Shown here in pieces: positions 39,785-47,231 of a stretch of DNA of 64,000 bases. The stretch's first letter is position 1; each line of letters opens with the position of its first letter. A program made the translations under genes and the position numbers. A model generated the notes under the pieces. That model saw only the letters and a list, made by a program, of their open reading frames with translations. It ran no database searches and was not told the DNA's origin. This DNA is from Streptomyces sp. NRRL S-1022 (GTDB taxonomy: Bacteria > Actinomycetota > Actinomycetes > Streptomycetales > Streptomycetaceae): assembly GCF_000720135.1 (NCBI RefSeq), contig NZ_JOIU01000002.1, positions 248,001 to 312,000 of the forward strand. Direction: 5' to 3'.

Positions 39785-40851
39785 CCCATCTGCTGTCGAC
39801 GTCCCCCCAGCCCGCCGTGCCCCAGCCCGCACCGGCGCCCACCTTCGCGGTGATCTCCGGCCGGCAGGTGCAGCAGGCGCTGGCCGGGCGGGAGCGGGAC
39901 CTGGTGGACCTGGTCGAGGCCACCTACCGGCTGCACGGCGCCGGTGACTCGGTCAACCCGCCGTCGTACTTCCTGCGTTTCCCCGACCGCCCCACGGCCC
40001 GGATCATCGCGCTGCCCGCCTCCATCGGCGGCCCGACGCAGGTGGACGGCGTGAAGTGGATCTCCAGCTTCCCCGAGAACGTGAGCGCCGGGCTGCCGCG
40101 GGCCTCCGCGGTGCTGATCCTCAACGACCACGGCACCGGCTACCCGTTCGCCTGCCTGGAGAGTTCCGTCATCAGCGCCACCCGGACCGCGGCCTCCGCC
40201 GCGCTGGCCGCCGACTGGCTCAGCCGCACCCGGACCCGGCCCCGCAGGGCCGGCTTCTTCGGCACGGGCCTGATCGCCCGGTACATCCACACCTTCCTCG
40301 CCGGCACCGGCTGGACCTTCGACGCGATCGGCGTGCACGACCTGTCCGCGGACAGCACCGCCGGTTTCCGCGGCTACCTGCGGCAGGCCGGCGCCGGCGG
40401 GCGGATCACCGTCCACGACAGCGCCGAGGACCTGGTGCGCTCCAGCGACCTGGTGGTCTTCGCCACCGTCGCGGGCCGGCCGCACGTCACGGCCCCGGGC
40501 TGGTTCGAGCACAATCCCGTGGTCCTGCACGTGTCACTGCGCGACCTCGCCCCCGAGATCCTGCTCACCGCGGCGAACTTCGTGGACGACGTCGAGCACT
40601 GCCTGAAGGCCGACACCTCCCCGCACCTGGTCGAACAGCGCACCGGGAACCGCGACTTCCTCAACGGCACCCTCTACGACGTGATGCTCGGTCGTGCCGC
40701 GCCGCCGCACGACCAGCCGGTGATCTTCTCGCCCTTCGGCCTCGGCGTCCTCGACCTGGCCGTCGGCAAGTACGTCTACGACCGCGTGGCCGGGGCGGGG
40801 GAACTCCGCCTCGTCGACGACTTCTTCCACGACTTGCGCCGGTACGGCTGA
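39781..40851 (+). CDS. sbnB: 2,3-diaminopropionate biosynthesis protein SbnB
   Basis: NAD-dependent oxidative deaminase of the ornithine cyclodeaminase/mu-crystallin family, 356 residues. In staphyloferrin B biosynthesis SbnB oxidises N-(1-amino-1-carboxy-2-ethyl)-glutamate to 2-oxoglutarate and L-2,3-diaminopropionate. Visible features are the substrate-side VDGVKWISSFPENV, ESSVISATRTAASAALA, the Rossmann motif GFFGTGLIARYIH and the conserved HVSLRDLAPEI. The length and the downstream sbnA support SbnB over ornithine cyclodeaminase. The ATG overlaps the oxygenase stop (ATGA), giving coupled translation. Confidence 0.9.
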   Translation: MTHLLSTSPQPAVPQPAPAPTFAVISGRQVQQALAGRERDLVDLVEATYRLHGAGDSVNPPSYFLRFPDRPTARIIALPASIGGPTQVDGVKWISSFPENVSAGLPRASAVLILNDHGTGYPFACLESSVISATRTAASAALAADWLSRTRTRPRRAGFFGTGLIARYIHTFLAGTGWTFDAIGVHDLSADSTAGFRGYLRQAGAGGRITVHDSAEDLVRSSDLVVFATVAGRPHVTAPGWFEHNPVVLHVSLRDLAPEILLTAANFVDDVEHCLKADTSPHLVEQRTGNRDFLNGTLYDVMLGRAAPPHDQPVIFSPFGLGVLDLAVGKYVYDRVAGAGELRLVDDFFHDLRRYG

Positions 40852-40888
40852 GGCCGTTGTCCCTCAGCTCTGGCACCAGGAGGCTGCC

Positions 40889-41920
40889 GTGCCCGTCATA
40901 TCCGCTCCCCATGCCTTCAACGAAGGCAGTCTGTTCGTCGACCTGGAGTCGATCTTCGGATACCGTCTCTACCTCAAGTGCGAGGGCTTCAACTTCGCCG
41001 GCTCCATCAAGTTGAAGGCCGCGAACGAGATGGTGCAGAGCGCCGAACGGGACGGACGCCTGAGGCCGGACTCCATCCTCGTCGAGTCCTCGTCCGGAAA
41101 CCTGGGCGTCGCGCTGAGCGTGATCGCCGCCAGCAAGGGCCACCGGTTCCTGTGCGTGACGGACCCCCGGTGCAACCTGTCGACCAAGCTGCTGATGGAG
41201 GCCCTGGGCAGCCAGGTGCACGTGGTGACCGACCTGGACGGCAACGGCGGTTTCCTGGGCACGCGGCTGGAGTACGTGCGGGCGCTGTGCGCCTCCGACG
41301 AACGGTACGTGTGGCTCAGCCAGTACACCAACGCGGGGAACTGGCGGGCCCACTTCCGTACGACGGCACCGGAGATCGCCGGCCACTTCCCGCAGCTGGA
41401 CGTGCTGTTCGTCGGGACGGGCACCGCCGGGACCCTGATGGGCTGCGCGCGCTACTTCCGCGAGTGGCAACGGCCGGTGCGGATCGTCGCCGTGGACAGC
41501 GTGGGCTCGGTGGCCTTCGGCGGCGAGCCGGGCCGCCGGATGATCCCCGGCCTGGGGATGAGCATGCGCCCGCCGCTGCTCGACGAGTCGTACGTGGACG
41601 AGGTGATCCGGGTGGAGGAGGCCGACACCATCCGCACCTGTCACCGCATGGCCAGGCGGGGCTTCCTGTTCGGCGGCTCCACGGGGTCCGTGGTCAGCGC
41701 CGCGACGGGCTGGCTGGCCCGGCACGGCACCCGTGACCTGACCGCGGTGGCCATAGCGCCCGACCTCGGCGAGCGCTACCTCGACACCATCTACCAGACC
41801 AACTGGCTGCAGGACCTGTACGGCGAGCACCTGCTGGACTCCACCCGGACGGACACCCCGTGGGAGGAGGACTCCGCGAAGTCCGCGTCCCGGGGACCGG
41901 GCCGCCGCCGCGAGGCGTGA
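40889..41920 (+). CDS. sbnA: 2,3-diaminopropionate biosynthesis protein SbnA
   Basis: PLP enzyme of the cysteine synthase fold, 343 residues. SbnA joins O-phospho-L-serine and L-glutamate to N-(1-amino-1-carboxy-2-ethyl)-glutamate, the substrate of SbnB. The PLP Lys lies in FNFAGSIKLKAA; SSSGNLGVALSVIAA binds the substrate carboxylate and GTGTAGTLMGCARYF the PLP phosphate. GTG at 40889 has AGGAGG five bases upstream. Last gene of the rightward operon; only 19 bases separate it from the convergent MFS gene, and no hairpin is present in that gap. Confidence 0.9.
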   Translation: MPVISAPHAFNEGSLFVDLESIFGYRLYLKCEGFNFAGSIKLKAANEMVQSAERDGRLRPDSILVESSSGNLGVALSVIAASKGHRFLCVTDPRCNLSTKLLMEALGSQVHVVTDLDGNGGFLGTRLEYVRALCASDERYVWLSQYTNAGNWRAHFRTTAPEIAGHFPQLDVLFVGTGTAGTLMGCARYFREWQRPVRIVAVDSVGSVAFGGEPGRRMIPGLGMSMRPPLLDESYVDEVIRVEEADTIRTCHRMARRGFLFGGSTGSVVSAATGWLARHGTRDLTAVAIAPDLGERYLDTIYQTNWLQDLYGEHLLDSTRTDTPWEEDSAKSASRGPGRRREA

Positions 41921-41939
41921 CGCCCACCCACCCGGCTGA

Positions 41940-43109
41940 TCAGGCCACCGGCTCCGGGGTGCGGGCGCGCCACGGGATGCGGAAGGCGGTCGCCGTGACG
42001 ATCAGCGCGGAGGCGGCCACCGTGGCCATGCCCGCGGTCAGGTTCACCGCGCCGGCCACGAAGCCGATCAGCGCGGGGCCGGCCAGCAGACCCGTCGTGC
42101 CCATCGCGGCGACCAGCGCCAGCGCTTCCGGGCCGCGGCCGGCCGCCGCCACGTACACGCACGGGGTGACGGCGGCCGCGCCCAGGCCGACGCAGGCGAA
42201 GCCGAACAGCGTGGGCACCACTCCCCCGGCGAGCAGGGCGAGGGCCAGGCCCGCGGCGGCCACCGCGCTGCCGGTGCGCACCACGCGCCCGTCGCCCCAG
42301 CGGGTGCGCCAGCGGTCCGCGCACAGCCGGGCCAGCAGCATCATCACGGAGACGACCGCGATCCCGAGCGGGGCGACGGACGCCGGCGCCCGGACGACGT
42401 CCCTCAGGTAGAGCGTCGACCAGTCGTTCATGGCGCCCTCGGTGACGGTTCCGAAGGCCATGGCGCAGCCCATGAGGAGCGTCGTACCCGAGGGCAGGCC
42501 GCGGCGGGCGCGCGGCTTCGGCTCCGCCGCGCCGGCCGGGGTCTCCTCCTCGTGCGGCAGCAGGCCCGGGCGGGCACCGCCGAGCAGGAGCAGCAACAGG
42601 GCGCCGGCGACGGCGAAGTGGGCCGGGACGGACGCGGTCACGGCGGTGACGCCGGAGGTCAGCAGGGCGGCGGCGAGCAGCCCGCCGCTGAACGTGGCGT
42701 GCAGCCGGGACATGACGGTCCGCCCGTGGGCGCGCTCCAGCGCGGCGCCCTGCGCGTTCATGGCGACGTTGAGGCAGCCGACCGCGACCCCGTCGGCGCA
42801 CACGGCGAGCAGCGCGAGCGGGAAGTCCGGTACGGCGGACAGGGCGGCCAGGACGACGACGAGGGCCGCGGCCGAGGCGAGGGACAGCAGCCGCGAGCCG
42901 AGCCGGCGCATCAGGGCGGCGACCAGCGGGAAGGAGGCCGCCGCCCCGGCCCCGCAGGCCATCAGCAGCAGGCCCACCTCGCCCGCGCCCAGGTCCAGCC
43001 GGGTCTTCAGCGCGGGCAGCCGGGAGACCCAGGTGCCGTACTGGAAGCCGAGGAAGCAGAACAGCGCGGCGGTCGACCACTTGGCGCGCCGGAAGGAGGG
43101 TGCGGTCAT
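41940..43109 (-). CDS. MFS transporter
   Basis: 389-residue major facilitator with about twelve hydrophobic helices and the opening FLGFQYGTWVSRLPALKTRL, a form seen in small sugar/drug-type MFS proteins (YbjJ-like). The loop RRLGSRLLSL after TM2 is the family's motif A region. As the last gene of the leftward cluster operon it is the likely exporter of the product or of an intermediate. It overlaps the GNAT gene by four bases. Substrate not readable from sequence. Confidence 0.85.
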   Translation of the reverse strand: MTAPSFRRAKWSTAALFCFLGFQYGTWVSRLPALKTRLDLGAGEVGLLLMACGAGAAASFPLVAALMRRLGSRLLSLASAAALVVVLAALSAVPDFPLALLAVCADGVAVGCLNVAMNAQGAALERAHGRTVMSRLHATFSGGLLAAALLTSGVTAVTASVPAHFAVAGALLLLLLGGARPGLLPHEEETPAGAAEPKPRARRGLPSGTTLLMGCAMAFGTVTEGAMNDWSTLYLRDVVRAPASVAPLGIAVVSVMMLLARLCADRWRTRWGDGRVVRTGSAVAAAGLALALLAGGVVPTLFGFACVGLGAAAVTPCVYVAAAGRGPEALALVAAMGTTGLLAGPALIGFVAGAVNLTAGMATVAASALIVTATAFRIPWRARTPEPVA

Positions 43110-43612
43110 CGGCCCGCCTTCCGCGCGACGGCGACCTGGGCCGACATGTACACCGCGCCGCCGCCGTAGCTGGCCGGCACCCGCGCCTCGGGGTGGGGCC
43201 GGTACCCGTTGGCCCGCCAGAAGGGCTCCTTGCCGGCGACCGCGATCAGCGACATGGTCGCGAACCCCCGGGCGCGGGCCGCGTCCGTGAGGTGCCGGAC
43301 CAGCCGGGTGCCCAGGCCACGGCGGCGCAGGGGCGCGCTGACGACCAGGTCGTGCAGGTGGAGGTTCGCGGCCTGGTGGACGGCCCGTTCCGGGCGGGTC
43401 AGGTCGGGACAGTGGAACCGCCGGTAGGGCAGGGCCAGGACGTAGCCGGCGATCCGGCCGTCGAGCTCCAGGACGAAGCTGGTGTCGGCCGAGGCGCGGG
43501 ACCGCAGGCCGGCCTCCCCCTCGGTGAGCGGGGTGTCCGCGTACGCCCCGGCCTCCAGGGCGGCGACCTGGGGCCAGTCGGCCTCGGTGATGCCCCGTAC
43601 GAGGCCTGTCAT
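43106..43612 (-). CDS. GNAT-family N-acetyltransferase
   Basis: 168-residue acetyl-CoA-dependent transferase. The acetyl-CoA pyrophosphate loop is visible as VSAPLRRRGLGTRLVRHLTD, and the beta-bulge region as LHLHDLVV. Such enzymes in biosynthetic clusters acylate an amine as a tailoring or self-protection step; free side-chain amines of diaminopropionate would be plausible targets. It sits between the decarboxylase gene (1-base gap) and the MFS gene (4-base overlap). Confidence 0.85.
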   Translation of the reverse strand: MTGLVRGITEADWPQVAALEAGAYADTPLTEGEAGLRSRASADTSFVLELDGRIAGYVLALPYRRFHCPDLTRPERAVHQAANLHLHDLVVSAPLRRRGLGTRLVRHLTDAARARGFATMSLIAVAGKEPFWRANGYRPHPEARVPASYGGGAVYMSAQVAVARKAGR

Positions 43613-43613
43613 G

Positions 43614-44813
43614 TCAGTGGTGTCCTTCCTGGCCCCGGGTGCACACGGCCGGCAGCGGGCGGATGCCGTTGAACCCGCGGGTCATGTAACTGCCGGCGTA
43701 GGCGCCGGCGGAGAGGATGCGGACCGGGTCGCCGGAGGCGAGGGACGCCGGGACGAGTACCGGGTACCGGCCGGCGCCGTAGGCGTCGTCGCTGTCGCAG
43801 GTGGGTCCGGCGACGACCGCGGGGACGAGTTCCCCGCTCTCCCGCCCCGGGAAGACCAGCGGGTGGGTCACCTGGTCCATCTCGTACAGTCCGTTGAACT
43901 TGCCCACGCTCAGGTACAGCCAGCGGGCACGACCGCCGTCCGGCTGCGTCCGTTCGGTCAGCCGGACCACCCGGGCGTGGATCACGCCGTGGTCGGCGAC
44001 CAGGTGACGCCCCGGTTCCAGCACGAAGTCGAGCGGGGCGGCGGCCAGCGCGTCCAGGTGTTCCATGCCTTCGCGGAGCACGGTGAAGATCTTGTCCAGC
44101 GGCGGGTCGAGAGGGGTGCCGCGCCGGTCGAGATAGCCGAGCGCGGGCAGCCCGCCGCCGAGGTTCACGTGGTCGGGTACGATCCCCCGCCCGGCCAGCG
44201 CCACGAGCGTCCCGGCGAGGGTGTCCACGGCCTGCTGCCAGGCCTCGCAGGTCATCTGCTGCGAACCGACGTGCACGGACAGGCCGGCCGGGACGAGCCC
44301 GGCGTCACGGGCCGTGGTCAGCACGCGGACGGCGTCCTCCGGTGCGCAGCCGAACTTGCGGTTCAGGCCCCACAGGGCGCCCTCCCCGCTGGTGGCGAGG
44401 CGGCAGAAGACGCGGGCGCGGGGCGCGTGCGCGGCGATGGCGGTGACGTCCTCGACACTGTCGGTGGCGAAGGTGCGCACCCCCAGGCGGTGGGCCTCGG
44501 CGATGTCCTGGTCCGACTTGACCGTGTTGCCGTAGTGGATGCGGTCGGGGTGGGCGCCGGCGCGCAGGGCTTGCTCGATCTCGGCGGGGCTCGCCGCGTC
44601 GAAGCCGGCGCCTGCGGCGGCCAGTGCGTGCAGGACTTCGTCGACCGGGCAGGCCTTGAGGGCGAAGCGGATGCGGGTGCCGGGGAGTTCTCGCAGCAGG
44701 GTGTCGTACTGGTGCGTTATGCCGGTGAGGTCGTAGAGGAGGCGGTCCGTGGTGCTGGTGCGGGTGCGTTGTGGCTGATCGCGCCGTTCCCCGCGCCCTT
44801 TCAGGGCGGTCAT
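43614..44813 (-). CDS. PLP-dependent decarboxylase, ornithine/diaminopimelate decarboxylase fold
   Basis: 399-residue group IV decarboxylase. The Schiff-base Lys is K53 in RFALKACP; GFDAASPAEIEQAL, the Gly-rich phosphate loop NLGGGLP and the C-terminal catalytic GPTCDSDDAYG are visible. Family members decarboxylate ornithine, lysine, meso-diaminopimelate or citryl-diaminopropionate (SbnH of staphyloferrin B). The CDSDD motif is closest to the ornithine decarboxylase group. Here it could make a diamine cap or decarboxylate a product end. ATG at 44813 overlaps the upstream stop (ATGA). Confidence 0.85.
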   Translation of the reverse strand: MTALKGRGERRDQPQRTRTSTTDRLLYDLTGITHQYDTLLRELPGTRIRFALKACPVDEVLHALAAAGAGFDAASPAEIEQALRAGAHPDRIHYGNTVKSDQDIAEAHRLGVRTFATDSVEDVTAIAAHAPRARVFCRLATSGEGALWGLNRKFGCAPEDAVRVLTTARDAGLVPAGLSVHVGSQQMTCEAWQQAVDTLAGTLVALAGRGIVPDHVNLGGGLPALGYLDRRGTPLDPPLDKIFTVLREGMEHLDALAAAPLDFVLEPGRHLVADHGVIHARVVRLTERTQPDGGRARWLYLSVGKFNGLYEMDQVTHPLVFPGRESGELVPAVVAGPTCDSDDAYGAGRYPVLVPASLASGDPVRILSAGAYAGSYMTRGFNGIRPLPAVCTRGQEGHH

Positions 44814-46099
44814 GGCCGGGCCGCCTTCATCAGTGCGGGCCAGGAGACGGTCAAGTGGATGAAGTCCTCGATGTCCTGCTGGGCCTGGTCGAGCAACTGG
44901 CTGCGTTCCACGTGTAGTTGATCGGCGAAGGCCGCGTACCGGCCGCCCAGTTTGCGGTATGCCGTGTCGATGCGGTCCAGGCGCCAGATGTTCTCCGTGC
45001 GGTCCAGGGCCGTGCTCTCGCGCAGGAACTCCACGACGCGCTCGGGCCGGACCCGCTGTCCGGTGTCCAGCAGGCCCGCGCCCTCGGCCGTCATCCGGTC
45101 GTACACGTCGTGGAAGTAGAGCATCGAGAGGAGGAACTTCACGAAGCGGCGCTGGTAGGCGGGGAAGCCGGAGGCGGTGCGGCGTTCGGGGGTGTGGAAG
45201 TTCTCGATGTGGCGGTTGTGCAGGATTCCGGGCAGGCCCGCGTCGTGGACGAGGTGGAGGAGGAAGTAGTCGCTGCCGATGGTGTCGGTGGCGGGCGGGA
45301 GGGGGACGCGCTCGTACACCGCCCGGTCGAAGGCGATGTTGCACATGTCGACGCGCATGGGGTCGACCAGGGTGAGGGTCGCGTGGTCGCCGGTGAAGGG
45401 GGCGGTGCCCGCACCGGTGAAGGACTCCTCGACCAGCGCGCGTATGCGGTCCTCGGGCCAGTCACCGGGGGCCCAGAGGCCGACCACGTCGTGGTAGACG
45501 GCCTCGTCCAGGCGCCGTATCTCCCCGATGTCGACGGAGAGTTCACCGATGAAGGAGGCACCGGCGAGGGAGACCGGGCGCTGGGACAGTGCCGGGTCCA
45601 GGTCGGTGCGGGTGACGGCGGCCGAGGCCTCGGCGGCGGGGCGGCCCAGCCAGGGCAGCTCGTGGTGGACCGGGAACACCGACTGCCCGGCGTGGAGTTG
45701 GTAGGTGCTGTCGGAGTCGCGGCGGTGCACCGAGGCGCAGCCGAGGGCGGCGGCCAGCAGGAAGGCGCGGTTGGTGCAGGCGCCGTAGGAGACGGCGGCC
45801 GGCAGCATCAGGCGGAGCAGGCGCTCCGGCTCGGGCAGGCCGGCCTTCCGGACGACCCGGCGCAGGAAGTGCCGCTGGGCCTCCTCGTTGAGGTGGTGGA
45901 CGGTCACGCCCGGCTCCCGGGGCAGCGCGGCGACCGTGCGGGTGTGTTCGGCGCGGGTGCGGTCGTCGGCGGAGTCCAGGATCAGCAGCTGGACGTCGGC
46001 GCCGAAGTGCCGGGCCGCGTAGGTGGCTTCGGCGTGCAGGGCGGTGAGGGTGGCGGAGCAGGCCCGGTTGGTGGGCAGCGTGAGGCAGACGCGGTTCAC
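44810..46099 (-). CDS. DUF6271-type protein, glycosyltransferase-A-like
   Basis: 429 residues. The start VNRVCLTLPTNRACSATL resembles proteins annotated DUF6271 in Streptomyces (from memory). CASVHRRDSDSTYQ contains a DxD-like motif near residue 130 in the position of a nucleotide-sugar metal site, suggesting a GT-A fold, but no sugar transfer has been shown to my knowledge. The GTG at 46099 overlaps the PhyH stop by four bases and has GAAGG upstream. Its tight coupling to an oxygenase suggests it modifies the hydroxylated group; function remains unknown. Confidence 0.7.
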   Translation of the reverse strand: MNRVCLTLPTNRACSATLTALHAEATYAARHFGADVQLLILDSADDRTRAEHTRTVAALPREPGVTVHHLNEEAQRHFLRRVVRKAGLPEPERLLRLMLPAAVSYGACTNRAFLLAAALGCASVHRRDSDSTYQLHAGQSVFPVHHELPWLGRPAAEASAAVTRTDLDPALSQRPVSLAGASFIGELSVDIGEIRRLDEAVYHDVVGLWAPGDWPEDRIRALVEESFTGAGTAPFTGDHATLTLVDPMRVDMCNIAFDRAVYERVPLPPATDTIGSDYFLLHLVHDAGLPGILHNRHIENFHTPERRTASGFPAYQRRFVKFLLSMLYFHDVYDRMTAEGAGLLDTGQRVRPERVVEFLRESTALDRTENIWRLDRIDTAYRKLGGRYAAFADQLHVERSQLLDQAQQDIEDFIHLTVSWPALMKAARP

Positions 46100-47127
46100 C
46101 GGGCACCTTCCGCGGCGGCCCAGGAGTCGAGGCCGAGCAGCCTGCGCCCCAGGTCGTCGAGTTCGGCGGGGCCGTAGCGGAGGGCCTCGGGCGTGCGGGC
46201 GTCGCCGAGCAGGGTGGCGTTCCAGTCGGGGGTGGCGAGGGTGCGCCAGGACTCCACGCGGGAGTCGCGCAGGGCGGTGTGCTCCTCCAGCGCGGGCATC
46301 ATCGACAGGTACTGGACAGCTCGGACAGCGTTGTCGGAGAGGTTGGGCGCCACGCCGTGGGCGAGCAGCCCGTTGAAGATCAGCAGGTCGCCGGCCTGGA
46401 GGTCGGGGCGGACCACGGGGAACTCGGCGCGGTCGGCGCCGGGGCGGACCGGGTCGCGGCCGGGCGGCTGGGCGAGGCGCCATTCCTCGAAGCGGCGGAA
46501 GAGTTCGGGCGCGCACTGGAAGCCGCCGAGTTCGGGGCGGGTGTCGGTGAGCGCGATGATGCCCTGCACGCGCTGCGGGAGCACGGCGAGGGTGGTGTCG
46601 ACGTCCCAGTGCAGCTCGATGTCGAAGCCCTCGTCGGTGGGTTCGATGAGGGAGCGGGAACGGGTGCGGACGTTGGGCGGGTTGAGGTTGAGCCGGTCCA
46701 GGGTGACCCACAGCTCCAGGCTGTCCCAGACGTCCACGAAGGCGTCGTAGACGCGCCGGTTCTGCCGGCTGTTCCACAGCAGCTGGTGGTGGTAGGCCTC
46801 GACGAAGCCGTAGATGTAGAGGTGCCGGTCGAGTTCGGAGCGGAACTCCGGCTCCTCGTACCAGGTGTCGGGGCGGTCGGGGTCGAGTCCCTGGAACTCC
46901 CAGGCGAAGTCGAGGAGTTCCTTGGCCTCGCCCGGGGTGATCGCCTCGCGTAAGACGACGTAGCCGTAGGTCTGCCAGAAGGTGAAGTCCTCCTCGGACA
47001 GGACGCGCAGCGGCCGGGTCTTCTCCAGGTCGCGCAGGGGGGTCGGGGCGAGGTAGGTCTCGCCGTCGGTGCTGAAGTAGGGGCGGCCGGTCGCCGCGCG
47101 GTGCAGGTACGGGTGGGGCGTCTGCAT
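46096..47127 (-). CDS. Phytanoyl-CoA dioxygenase-family oxygenase
   Basis: 343-residue Fe(II)/2-oxoglutarate oxygenase of the PhyH family. The N-terminal FWQTYGYVVLREAI is the usual family opening; HWDVDTT gives the His-x-Asp pair and GLLAHGVAPN the distal His, followed by an Arg-containing strand. PhyH enzymes hydroxylate or halogenate free or carrier-bound substrates. It is the first gene of the leftward cluster operon; ATG at 47127 has GAGG six bases upstream. A terminator-like hairpin separates it from dasD, transcribed in the same direction. Confidence 0.83.
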   Translation of the reverse strand: MQTPHPYLHRAATGRPYFSTDGETYLAPTPLRDLEKTRPLRVLSEEDFTFWQTYGYVVLREAITPGEAKELLDFAWEFQGLDPDRPDTWYEEPEFRSELDRHLYIYGFVEAYHHQLLWNSRQNRRVYDAFVDVWDSLELWVTLDRLNLNPPNVRTRSRSLIEPTDEGFDIELHWDVDTTLAVLPQRVQGIIALTDTRPELGGFQCAPELFRRFEEWRLAQPPGRDPVRPGADRAEFPVVRPDLQAGDLLIFNGLLAHGVAPNLSDNAVRAVQYLSMMPALEEHTALRDSRVESWRTLATPDWNATLLGDARTPEALRYGPAELDDLGRRLLGLDSWAAAEGAR

Positions 47128-47191
47128 GCGATTCCTCGGGAACTGGAACACAGAGTGCGGTGGAGATCCGGGAAAGGAGCAAGAGCGAGCG

Positions 47192-47216
47192 GGCCGCCCG
47201 CTCACGGCGGGCGGCC
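47192..47216 (-). terminator. Hairpin between dasD and the PhyH gene
   Basis: Perfect 10-base stem (47192-47201 with 47207-47216) with a 5-base loop, 15 bases past the dasD stop. Modest in size; read-through into the biosynthetic operon is possible. Confidence 0.65.
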
Positions 47217-47231
47217 GGTGAGCCCGTGGGG

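Noticed and set aside
41921..41939. Search for a terminator between sbnA and the MFS gene
   Set aside because: The 19-base gap has only a short TGATCA palindrome, too small for a terminator.
32854..47127. Staphyloferrin B-type siderophore cluster
   Set aside because: SbnA, SbnB and a decarboxylase are shared, but IucA/IucC-type synthetases, citrate synthase and iron-uptake genes are missing, and a Pls-type membrane domain is present instead.
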